From: CAZUAQ01 sp964618455
GTDB taxonomy: Bacteria > Planctomycetota > Phycisphaerae > UBA1845 > PWPN01
Direction of reading: 5' to 3'
NCBI GenBank assembly: GCA_964618455.1
Contig: CAZUAQ010000009.1
Coordinates: 62,001 to 126,000, forward strand
Length of the DNA stretch: 64,000 nucleotides
Shown: piece after piece, positions 34,000 through 41,864 of the stretch
Layout: every line of letters begins with the position of its first letter
Position numbering within the stretch: position 1 is the stretch's first letter
Notes under the pieces: generated by a model
What the model was told of the DNA's origin: nothing
What the model saw: the letters and a program-made list of their open reading frames with translations, nothing else
The model's database searches: none
Translations under genes and position numbers: made by a program

Positions 34000-35376
34000 A
34001 TGAAGTACATTACCTCGCTCACAAGTCGTTTCGGAATGGTCACTCTCGTCTTGCACGTCATGTCCGGATGGGCGGTCGCTGAGAACCCGCGCGAGGTTCC
34101 ACCGTACGGACCGGTGACCTGCGACGACGCGTCACTGCTCGTGCCCCCGGAGGGCTACAAGGACACCAGGGCATTCACCATCGCCAAGACGCCGCCGACG
34201 ATCACGTTCACTTCGTTCCGGCATCTGCCGCGGCTCGAAGGAACGGACGGGCTCTGGTCGCTCTGGGGCGAAGGAATCTGGGCATCGAATGGAAGATACT
34301 ACACCGGCGTGGGCGATCATCGCGGCGTGGACGCCCAGACTTACCTGATCGAGTACGACCCGAAAACGAACCGGCAACGCGTCGTGGTCGACGTGGCGAA
34401 GCTCGTGAACCTCAAGCCGGGCGACTACGGCCACGGCAAGATTCACGGACGCCTGGACGAGATGGCCGACGGCTCGCTCTTTGCCGCGACCTACTGGGGC
34501 GGGCACCCGGACAATCTGTCGCCGGAGGAGAAGAAGAAGATCGGTGGCGTGCTGTTCCGCTATGACGTCAGGAAGGACGAAGCCGAATTGATCGACATGC
34601 CCTTGCCGGGGGACAGCTTTCCAATGCACGCCTCCGACACGCGGCGAGGCATCTTTCATGCGCTGGGGGTGTACGGGGGCTACGTCGCGTACGACCTGGA
34701 GAAACGCGCGTGCCTCTACTGCGTCGAGAAGCTGCCCGACGGCGTGACGTGGGACGCGCGCTCGACGTTGATCGATCCGAAGACCGGCCGTTGTTACGGA
34801 ACCGCCATGGACGGGACGCGGCAGATCATCTATTTCGATCTGAAGGACATGGCGTTTCACAAGACCAAGGCATTTATTCCGGCGGATCCCGTCACGGATC
34901 GGGAGAGACCGCGGCCCTTCATCCGGGCGTACACGCGCAAGCGCATTGGCGGTGAATTCTTCGTCGCGATGACATACGACGGCGTGACGTTCAAGTTCTT
35001 TCCGGACGAGGAACGCGTCGAGGATCTCGGCTTCAACTGGGCGGACGGCTTGTACTGCACATCAATGGCGCTCTCATCGGACGACAAGTACATTTACTAC
35101 ACGGTCGGGGCGCATGGCTCGACGTGGGAGTCCGGCTCCCCGATCATCCAGATGGACACGCGGACGTGGAAGAAGAAGGTGATCGCCTTCCTGCACCCGA
35201 CTTTCCAGGAGGAGCACGGCTACGTCTTCGGCGGCTCGTACTCGATCGCCCTCGACGACAAGGACGCCAACCTCGTCATCGCGTGGAACGGCAACTTCCG
35301 CCGCGCCGAAGAGAAGGGCGAATCCTTCGGCCATCCGTCGTTCATGCACATCGCGATTCCGGAGTCGGAACGTTGA
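34000..35376 (+). CDS. Exported beta-propeller-like protein
   Basis: A 458-residue protein with a signal peptide (MKYITSLTSRFGMVTLVLHV ... WAVA). The mature protein has repeated four-strand blade-like segments containing Asp/Gly turns and aromatic residues: NGRYYTGVGDHRGVDAQTYL, EMADGSLFAATYWGGH, GVLFRYDVRKDEAELIDMP and SDDKYIYYTVGAHGSTWESG. This fits a seven-bladed propeller such as those in sugar-acid lyases or lactonases. I see no catalytic signature that decides. It is preceded by a good promoter and stands alone, divergent from ricT. Confidence 0.78.
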   Translation: MKYITSLTSRFGMVTLVLHVMSGWAVAENPREVPPYGPVTCDDASLLVPPEGYKDTRAFTIAKTPPTITFTSFRHLPRLEGTDGLWSLWGEGIWASNGRYYTGVGDHRGVDAQTYLIEYDPKTNRQRVVVDVAKLVNLKPGDYGHGKIHGRLDEMADGSLFAATYWGGHPDNLSPEEKKKIGGVLFRYDVRKDEAELIDMPLPGDSFPMHASDTRRGIFHALGVYGGYVAYDLEKRACLYCVEKLPDGVTWDARSTLIDPKTGRCYGTAMDGTRQIIYFDLKDMAFHKTKAFIPADPVTDRERPRPFIRAYTRKRIGGEFFVAMTYDGVTFKFFPDEERVEDLGFNWADGLYCTSMALSSDDKYIYYTVGAHGSTWESGSPIIQMDTRTWKKKVIAFLHPTFQEEHGYVFGGSYSIALDDKDANLVIAWNGNFRRAEEKGESFGHPSFMHIAIPESER

Positions 35377-35433
35377 GGGAGATTGGTTTCTCAAGTTCGC
35401 TTCAGAATCAAGTATTCAGCAACCTTGTGACTT

Positions 35434-35459
35434 ACCTGTGTTCTCAGTAACACCCAGGT
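35434..35459. other. Hairpin between convergent genes
   Basis: ACCTGTGTT (35434-35442) can pair with AACAC..AGGT (35449-35459) with a 2-nt bulge. It sits between two convergent stops, but there is no T-tract, so a terminator role is uncertain. Confidence 0.3.
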
Positions 35460-35473
35460 GATCTGATCGTAGC

Positions 35474-36745
35474 TCACGGCCGCTCGAGGCGGAGGGGGAC
35501 TTCGACGCGGGCGCCGTAGCTAAGCGGGCCGGTGGGCAGGAAACCCGGCGGGCCATCGGGCAGTGCCTGCCTGGTGGTCAGGCGGATCGTCCCTTCCCAT
35601 TCGACGCCGAATTCGCTGGTAAGCGTGACCGTGCCGGACATGAGGCGGCGCACGGCCTGCTCGTCGATGGCGGTGCCCGTCGCGCCGCACCACGATACCA
35701 CCGGAAGCGTAAACGTGGGGGGCGATTCGTCGGCGGTGGTGAAGCGGCGTGAGCCCAGTGTGAGGTAGAACGCCGGGCCGATCTGCTCGACCAAAGCGGT
35801 GAACGGAGCCTGTCGCCTCTTCACGATGACGTTGAACGTGCCGGTTGCACGGGGGTACTGGCGGAAGTTCTGGTTGATGACGGCGATGGTTTCATCAGCG
35901 GTAGTGGCTGCGGTCAGGGCATCGAGGTATTCGTCCGGGTCGAGTTGAAAGCGGATGCACAATGCGCGAGCCGCCGCCAGACGCGCTTCGGGATCGCTCC
36001 CGTTGCTCAGTTCGATGAGCCGGTGCGCACCGATCGCGCGAAGGACGCGACGCAATTCCCGCATCTGGTTGGCGCCGTCCGATTCCAGCAGGGGGGTGAC
36101 GTCGGTGAAGTCACCTGCCGCGACGAGCCAGGTGGCGCCGTCGCGAAAGTCCGCCCGCTGCGCATTCAACGCCGTGTGAGCGACGCGACCGAGATTGGCG
36201 TCGGTCACTTTGCCTGCGAACGCCTCGCGGATCTCGTATTCCCCCGCTCCATCGTTAACGCGTGCCGCCGCCTGGGCGACCTGGGCGTCGTCGACGAGAT
36301 CATCGGCGGTCTTCTCGGCAATGCGGGCAACGCTGTGCATGAACCAGAAGAGGCCCGCCCCCACAAGCGCGATCACCGCCATGATGATCAGTGGGCGAAC
36401 CGGGATGAAGTCCCATACAGACTCCTTGACATCGTCCGCATCGCGTCGCTTTCGCTTGTGGACGACGCCGGTGACCTGATTGGCGCCGCACTCCGGGCAG
36501 GAAACCTGGCCCTCGTTGAGCGGCGCGTCGCACATGATGCAGCTTCTGAGTTCCTTCTCCTCCTCCGGCGGGGGGACGCCGATCCATGAATCCTCACCGA
36601 GATCCGAAGGGACCCACTCGAAGGGCGGTCGCTTGTCGCCGATGCGAAAAGGCTCATGACAGCCGGTGCAGATGGCGGTCTTGCCCATGCCTTCCACGCG
36701 TGTGCGGAAGGTGCGTTCGCAATGGGGGCACATGATGCGAATCAT
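35474..36745 (-). CDS. Zinc-ribbon membrane protein of unknown function
   Basis: A 423-residue protein with an MJ0042-type zinc ribbon at the N-terminus (MIRIMCPHCERTFRTRVEGM ... CTGCHEPF). A second ribbon lies near residues 70-90 (CIMCDAPLNEGQVSCPECG). One transmembrane helix follows at about 120-140 (PLIIMAVIALVGAGLFWFM). The larger part beyond the helix has no family I recognise. The ribbons would lie in the cytoplasm with the rest outside. The open frame extends 28 codons upstream, but the ATG at 36745 begins the ribbon directly. Such ribbon-plus-helix proteins are common in Planctomycetes. Confidence 0.75.
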   Translation of the reverse strand: MIRIMCPHCERTFRTRVEGMGKTAICTGCHEPFRIGDKRPPFEWVPSDLGEDSWIGVPPPEEEKELRSCIMCDAPLNEGQVSCPECGANQVTGVVHKRKRRDADDVKESVWDFIPVRPLIIMAVIALVGAGLFWFMHSVARIAEKTADDLVDDAQVAQAAARVNDGAGEYEIREAFAGKVTDANLGRVAHTALNAQRADFRDGATWLVAAGDFTDVTPLLESDGANQMRELRRVLRAIGAHRLIELSNGSDPEARLAAARALCIRFQLDPDEYLDALTAATTADETIAVINQNFRQYPRATGTFNVIVKRRQAPFTALVEQIGPAFYLTLGSRRFTTADESPPTFTLPVVSWCGATGTAIDEQAVRRLMSGTVTLTSEFGVEWEGTIRLTTRQALPDGPPGFLPTGPLSYGARVEVPLRLERP

Positions 36746-36870
36746 GCCATCGGATCCCCGAGGATTCCTGGACCAGGTCGGAATTCGTTCCCCTGACACG
36801 TTCAGGAGGATTCCCTCAGGAATCATCATATCGAAGCCCGTTGACCTGGGTAGAGGGCAGGAAGAAGCAC

Positions 36871-36899
36871 TTGACGCAGCATTATTAGGAGTCTCTAAT
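36871..36899 (+). promoter_or_regulatory. Upstream porin promoter
   Basis: TTGACG (36871-36876), 17 bp spacer, TCTAAT (36894-36899). The -10 forms part of the palindrome CTAAT-A6-ATTAG, which could be an operator. Confidence 0.5.
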
Positions 36900-36930
36900 A
36901 AAAAAATTAGCCATATATAACATCCGATGC

Positions 36931-36959
36931 TTGCAGTTGAGTCTCAATTTCAATATATA
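36931..36959 (+). promoter_or_regulatory. Downstream porin promoter with a palindrome in the spacer
   Basis: TTGCAG (36931-36936), 17 bp spacer, TATATA (36954-36959). The perfect 5-1-5 palindrome TTGAGTCTCAA overlaps the -35 edge and spacer. It includes the half-site AGTCTCAA also seen in the operators at 63.0 kb. Confidence 0.4.
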
Positions 36960-37013
36960 GATATCTACTATTGCATGTGATACTTGGATTTCCTTCTCGA
37001 CGAGGCGATAGCC

Positions 37014-38441
37014 ATGATTCATTTCAGGAGTGCGGGTCCGGACGTGGTCGGTTTTGTTTTGCTGATGTGTGTCTTCACGCTCCCGCTCACCAGCAGGTCC
37101 GCCGCGGCGGAGCCGGCATCTCTTCATCTGGGCAGTCCGGAGGAACCCCAGGATGCTGCTCCCTTCAAGTCCTCAAAGCAGGCGGACGCACCCGCAGAGG
37201 ATCAAATGTATCTCTTAAGCGATGACGATGGACACGACCCTCGGTTTTATTGGGGACGCCACGTGGAGGAATCACGTACCACGGGCGATTGGGGCGGTCT
37301 TCGCACTGACTTGGAGGAGAACCGCGGGCTCTCCATCGATGCCACGTATATCGGGGACTACTGGAATAACGTGGCGGGGGGGCTGAATACCTCGGATGCC
37401 CACATCTACCAGGGTGCCGTGGATCTCGCACTGACGCTCGATACCGATGCGACGGGACTTTGGGAGGGCGGTACGTTCTTTATCGATTTTCAGAATCTGC
37501 ACGGCCGAAGCATCACGGAAGAGTACGTCGGCGATCTACAGACGCTCAGCAATCTGGATGCCCCGGCGTACACGCAGGTATCCGAGTACTGGTATGAGCA
37601 GCGGCTGTGGGACGACCGCGTTCGTGTGAAACTTGGCAAGATCGAAGTGAACGCCGACTTCGCGTACCTCGACTACGGTGTGGAGTTTCTTAACTCGACG
37701 CCGGGTGTGGCGCCGACCATCCCGATGCCGACGTTCCCTGATCCGGCGCTCGGCGTGTCCGTGTTTGTTGAGCCGGTGGAGTGGTTGTACGGCGGCGCGG
37801 GCGTGTACGACGGCTTCGGTGAAGGGACGGGTTCGCGATGGGGGTTCGACACCGCCTTTCATGACGAGGACGACGCCTTCACAATTTATGAACTGGGCGT
37901 TCGGCCGGAGTGGGCCATCGGCGGGGAAAGCTACCCGGGCCGTTACTACGTCGGCGGGTGGTACCACAGCGGGGACTTCGAGGAGTTCCCCACGCGTGAG
38001 CCGTACTCAGAGACCGAGGTGATGGGCACGACCGTTGCCGATGGTAACAAGGGCGTGTACCTCGGTGTGGACCAGTGGCTTTTTCACGAGACGCCGGGCG
38101 ACGATGAAGACGAGCAGGGGCTGGCGGCGTTCTTCCAGTATGCCTGGGCACCGGGGGCGGTGAATGAGATCACGCGGGTGTGGGGCGGCGGGCTGCGCTA
38201 TGCGGGACTGGTGCCGACGCGCGACACGGATGTGACTGGACTCGGGCTGTTTCACGCCAAGCTGAGTGACCGCATCCGCAAGCTGGAGGACCGCCACTCC
38301 GAAACGGTGATCGAGATGTTCCACCGCATTCAGATCACACCGGCGATCGCGATCCAGCCGGACCTGCAGTACATCGTGAATCCCGGCGGCGCCGGCCGCG
38401 ACGTTCTGGTGATCGGTGCACGGTTCGAGGTGGCGTTTTAG
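37014..38441 (+). CDS. Carbohydrate-selective outer-membrane porin (OprB family)
   Basis: A 475-residue outer-membrane beta-barrel. A signal peptide occupies about the first 30 residues (hydrophobic VVGFVLLMCVFTLPLTS, cleavage near AAA). The OprB domain is recognised from GDWGGLRTDLEENRGLSIDA, GLWEGGTFFIDFQNLHGRSI, WDDRVRVKLGKIEVNADFAY and the C-terminal strand ending VLVIGARFEVAF with terminal Phe. OprB porins let sugars diffuse into the periplasm. The start is the ATG at 37014 with GAGG upstream, not the TTG 30 bp earlier. Two promoter-like sequences lie upstream. A weak TGTGA/TCACA hairpin follows the stop. Confidence 0.88.
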   Translation: MIHFRSAGPDVVGFVLLMCVFTLPLTSRSAAAEPASLHLGSPEEPQDAAPFKSSKQADAPAEDQMYLLSDDDGHDPRFYWGRHVEESRTTGDWGGLRTDLEENRGLSIDATYIGDYWNNVAGGLNTSDAHIYQGAVDLALTLDTDATGLWEGGTFFIDFQNLHGRSITEEYVGDLQTLSNLDAPAYTQVSEYWYEQRLWDDRVRVKLGKIEVNADFAYLDYGVEFLNSTPGVAPTIPMPTFPDPALGVSVFVEPVEWLYGGAGVYDGFGEGTGSRWGFDTAFHDEDDAFTIYELGVRPEWAIGGESYPGRYYVGGWYHSGDFEEFPTREPYSETEVMGTTVADGNKGVYLGVDQWLFHETPGDDEDEQGLAAFFQYAWAPGAVNEITRVWGGGLRYAGLVPTRDTDVTGLGLFHAKLSDRIRKLEDRHSETVIEMFHRIQITPAIAIQPDLQYIVNPGGAGRDVLVIGARFEVAF

Positions 38442-38499
38442 GATCATGTGAAAGATTCTCACACTTTATTTATCACTATCAAGCATTCGTAGGAGTCGG

Positions 38500-38505
38500 T
38501 ATAAT
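38500..38505 (+). promoter_or_regulatory. TATAAT -10 box for the lipoprotein gene
   Basis: A perfect TATAAT (GTCGGTATAATCCC) gives a leader of about 58 nt. No convincing -35 is seen. Confidence 0.4.
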
Positions 38506-38569
38506 CCCTTTCTGTGGGAGGCGAAAGCGTCCTTGATCAAGTTGTTTGTTGCAATGGAAAGGGGAACCG

Positions 38570-39979
38570 ATGCAGCAGTCCATTCGATCTCGAAAATTGG
38601 TTTTACTCTGCCTAATTGTGCTGGCTGGCGTCGGAGGTTGCCTGCGTGGCAAAACACATCTGACGATACGCCGTGATGGTTCCGGAGCAATCGAACAGGA
38701 ACTTACTTTTTCAGACCGCGTCGTCGTGGCTTACGAAGATCCTCTGCCTGTCCCTGGTGTGGAGCGCCCCAATCTGGATGAAGAAGCTGTACGCACGTTC
38801 GTCGATGATGCCATCGAAATTGATTTCATTCAAGTGAAAGATCAAGACGATGGGGGGCGATACATCCACTGGAAAGGTAGCTTTGGCGATTTACAAGCAT
38901 TCCTGAACACATCTCTGGCCACAGACATGCTGGAGCTCACTATCGAGAACAGGGAGCAAGGCCGGGCAGTCATCAGTACAGGTATTGCTCGTGTCCATGG
39001 GTTTCCGGCTGACCAAGGCTTGAACCTCATGTATGGTCTGGCAAAAGGCAGCTATCTGGAGACAGTGATCACCTGTCCCTATCCAGTCCTTGAAACCAAC
39101 GGCGTGGTCTCCGGGAAGGAAGAGGATACTGTCACATGGACGTTGGATCTTCGAAATCGAAAGGCCTTGGAACAAATCAAGGCAATGTACCCATCGGGCG
39201 ATTTCAAGGGGTATGCGGAATTCGCCTTAGACCCGGAGGCAATCCAATTCGCTCTGCCAGATGAAGAAGTGGATGTGATTCCGGCAGAGGACGCAGGTGT
39301 CGACATTCAGGTGACATCCGTGCGATGGAGCAAAGTAAATAACCTGAGCATTCCGAGATGGTCCTCGCCAGAAGAAGATGATCTCGACATCCGGCTGAGA
39401 CTGGATTTCCCGGAATCCACGATGTTCAAGGCGTACTACGATCCTGTCGTCGTTAGCCTGGAAGATGATCAGGGTCGGAGCCTGATCACAGAAGAACGAA
39501 GCCGTTTTTCTGCGCGAGCTTCTGAGATCAGGCCGGGCATGAGTTCGAGCATGGGGCTTACAGGGTTCCGAGCGCCTTCACGAAATGTGAAGGCAGTTCA
39601 GCAATTGAAGGGCTACGTACCCCTGGTCAAGAGACGCAAGAGCAAGACGATAATGATAGAGAATCTACAGGCAGTCGTGGGCAAGTCACTCACGGGCTAT
39701 GTTGATCTGGATGCAATTGGCTTTGAGATTCCCGAAATCCAAGACGATACTCTCTATCTTCGGTTACCCGAAGGCGACGAGAAGATTGAGTCGATCATCA
39801 TGATCGGACCCGAGGGGCAACGAATCGGCCGAAACGGGAACTCGGGATACACCAACGGTCAATACGAATTCGAGTACGAACGCCGTATCGACAACGCCAC
39901 TCAATGCGAGGTAAAGCTGATCGTAGAGGAAAGGATCGTCCGACTTCCGTTCGAGATCGATCGGATCGAACTGCCTTAG
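38570..39979 (+). CDS. Probable lipoprotein of unknown function
   Basis: A 469-residue protein starting MQQSIRSRKLVLLCLIVLAG followed by VGGC, a probable lipobox with the Cys near residue 24. The mature part begins RGKTHLTIRRDGSGAIEQEL, a strand pattern seen in some beta-rich envelope lipoproteins that start with a TxxxxxDGSG phrase. No catalytic motif is recognised. AAAGGGGA precedes the ATG at 38570. Base composition is nearer 50 percent GC, with more A/T-ending codons than the genes around it. That may mean transfer or weaker codon selection. Confidence 0.75.
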   Translation: MQQSIRSRKLVLLCLIVLAGVGGCLRGKTHLTIRRDGSGAIEQELTFSDRVVVAYEDPLPVPGVERPNLDEEAVRTFVDDAIEIDFIQVKDQDDGGRYIHWKGSFGDLQAFLNTSLATDMLELTIENREQGRAVISTGIARVHGFPADQGLNLMYGLAKGSYLETVITCPYPVLETNGVVSGKEEDTVTWTLDLRNRKALEQIKAMYPSGDFKGYAEFALDPEAIQFALPDEEVDVIPAEDAGVDIQVTSVRWSKVNNLSIPRWSSPEEDDLDIRLRLDFPESTMFKAYYDPVVVSLEDDQGRSLITEERSRFSARASEIRPGMSSSMGLTGFRAPSRNVKAVQQLKGYVPLVKRRKSKTIMIENLQAVVGKSLTGYVDLDAIGFEIPEIQDDTLYLRLPEGDEKIESIIMIGPEGQRIGRNGNSGYTNGQYEFEYERRIDNATQCEVKLIVEERIVRLPFEIDRIELP

Positions 39980-39999
39980 TTGACTTATCGCGGCTCATC

Positions 40000-41694
40000 T
40001 TACTCATCCGTCACGTGGATGACCTTGAGGTAGCCCTTGATCGGCGTCGCGCCGTTGATGGTGATGTCGAAGTCCAGATCCTGCTCGAAGCAGGTGTGCA
40101 CCTCGGTGAACAAGTTGCGCATGAGCTGCTTGTAGCGCTTCGAGGCCTCGTTGTTCTTGTGCTTGTCGAGCTCGCGGACCCACCAGAGGTCCCAGGCGGT
40201 ATCGCGGGCGCCGGGGGATTCGAGCACGGTCAGATAGCCGTAGGGAATCGTGATCAGCACGTCGCGCTCCGGTAGCGGGCCGCGGATGCTCGGCCGCGGG
40301 TTCTCGGCGGCGTGCTCGCGCAGGATGCGCGACAGCTCCAACTGCTCGGGCCAGGGCAGGTGATGGCCGTGGTCCGATGTCCAGTACCAGACGAACCGCG
40401 CCCCCATGTCGTACGCGACCTTGACTGCCAGCGGGTTGAGCTTCGGGTCGGCCTGGCCGTAGATGGCGGTGCCCCAGTCGCGACCGAAGGATCGGGCCGG
40501 GCCGCGCATGATGGCGTAGGTGTAGCGGAACATTTCTTCGGCCGAGTGCTCGCGATCCAGCCCCGTCGTCGCCGCCACGTACTCGTTGAACTCGTCAAGC
40601 TGATACCGCCCCTCGTGTACGAACGCCGGCGCGCCGCCTTCCATCTGGTAATACGTCGTGCTGTGCCGCGTGTCCCATGTGACGAAATCGGTCTGAATGA
40701 ACCGCATGCTGCCCATGCTGATACCGCCGCTGCGCAGTTGATGATCAACTTCATACGCCTTGTGGCGCACCTCGGCGCGGACGCGGCTGACCAGGGCGGC
40801 GATGAAATCGGTGAAGTAGGTCGAGTGCTTGTAGAAATTGCCGTTGCCGGACATGCGACACGATGGCTCGTCCATGTAGAGCACGGGGCCCATCATGTTG
40901 GTGCGGTAGGCATCGGCGGGCCAGTGGAACGGTGTGTGCCCGTTATAACCGCGCCGGTAGTAAACCGGCTGGGCACGAAGCCAGGGCTCGATGTCCGGTG
41001 TGAGGCTGAAGACGTTCATGCCGGCGTCGATGAGCTGCTGGTAATTCTCCTGCGTCCACTGGACGTAGCGGTAGTTCTTCGAGACGTCTTCGATGCGGCC
41101 CTCCTCGGCATCCTTGAAGGTCCGGCTGGTGGCGATCCAGAGTTCGCGATCGAGCTCGAGTGTCTTGACGTCGTTCCACGTCGGCCAGGAGCCGTCGCCC
41201 ACCTCACGCAGGCTGAGCACGTGGCCGAGGTAGTTGCAGGTCTGCGGGAAGCCATCCTTGAAGCCGGTGTTGCGCGAGGGCCGGGGGACGTACCACTGAT
41301 CAAAATGGCCCCAGGTGGGCACGAGGGCGCGCTCCGGGAAGTGAGCATCGCGATAGTCGTAAGTTTCGTCGGTGCCGGGCAGGTGGAGCTGATAACGCTG
41401 GAAGGTCAGCTCCGGTGCAGTCTCCGCCAGGGGATCGTGGACGGCGAACGGATGCGGTGTGGTCTTGGCGCGAAGCTGCATCATCGGCTCGCCGCCGTCT
41501 TCATCCTTTTCGTAGAGATCCATCTGCCACATGCCGCCGGGGCCGTTGGTGATGAGCACGCGGAGGAATCCGGGACCGGCGGAGCCTTCACCGGGCAGGA
41601 CGCGGTAGCGCGCCGTGCGGATCGTGTCGTCGGCGGTAGCGGTGGCGGTGAACGCGAAAGCAAGCGTGAGAAGCGCGAGACGTCGAGAAAGCAT
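40000..41694 (-). CDS. Large exported protein of unknown function
   Basis: A 564-residue protein with a clear signal peptide (MLSRRLALLTLAFAFTATAT, cleavage near ADD). An N-terminal beta-rich part (YRVLPGEGSAGPGFLRVLIT) is followed by a larger region rich in Trp, Tyr and His (WTQENYQQLIDAGMNVFSLT; MGARFVWYWTSDHGHHLPWP) that reads like a TIM-barrel glycoside hydrolase. I cannot assign a family or active site. AGGAGG lies 6 nt before the ATG at 41694. The gene converges with the lipoprotein gene and is divergent from the FAD oxidoreductase. Confidence 0.75.
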   Translation of the reverse strand: MLSRRLALLTLAFAFTATATADDTIRTARYRVLPGEGSAGPGFLRVLITNGPGGMWQMDLYEKDEDGGEPMMQLRAKTTPHPFAVHDPLAETAPELTFQRYQLHLPGTDETYDYRDAHFPERALVPTWGHFDQWYVPRPSRNTGFKDGFPQTCNYLGHVLSLREVGDGSWPTWNDVKTLELDRELWIATSRTFKDAEEGRIEDVSKNYRYVQWTQENYQQLIDAGMNVFSLTPDIEPWLRAQPVYYRRGYNGHTPFHWPADAYRTNMMGPVLYMDEPSCRMSGNGNFYKHSTYFTDFIAALVSRVRAEVRHKAYEVDHQLRSGGISMGSMRFIQTDFVTWDTRHSTTYYQMEGGAPAFVHEGRYQLDEFNEYVAATTGLDREHSAEEMFRYTYAIMRGPARSFGRDWGTAIYGQADPKLNPLAVKVAYDMGARFVWYWTSDHGHHLPWPEQLELSRILREHAAENPRPSIRGPLPERDVLITIPYGYLTVLESPGARDTAWDLWWVRELDKHKNNEASKRYKQLMRNLFTEVHTCFEQDLDFDITINGATPIKGYLKVIHVTDE

Positions 41695-41864
41695 GAGGTT
41701 CCTCCTGTGGGTGGTCAATTCGGACCGGTTATGTTATCGATGATGCGGCTGGGGCGAAAGCTGGGACGAAACCCGTTGACGCCATCAACAGTGGTGACGT
41801 CGACGCGTTCGGGCGTAATTCGAGAGTTCCCGCCGCGCGAAATCAACCTGTGAGAGTACCAACG

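Larger units (their letters stand above)
36746..37013. other. AT-rich divergent control region
   Basis: This gap of 268 bp separates the zinc-ribbon gene (minus) from the porin (plus). It is clearly richer in A and T than the surroundings. It holds the two porin promoters annotated separately, the palindrome CTAAT-A6-ATTAG (36895-36910) and the 11-nt palindrome TTGAGTCTCAA (36937-36947). Confidence 0.5.

Noticed and set aside
38445..38462. TGTGA-N7-TCACA as a CRP-type operator after the porin stop
   Set aside because: The spacer is 7 rather than 6, and the site lies just after a stop codon; a weak hairpin is as likely.
40312..41853. Plus-strand ORF of 513 codons opposite the large exported protein
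   Set aside because: The minus strand has a signal peptide and a strong ribosome binding site; the plus-strand product has neither.
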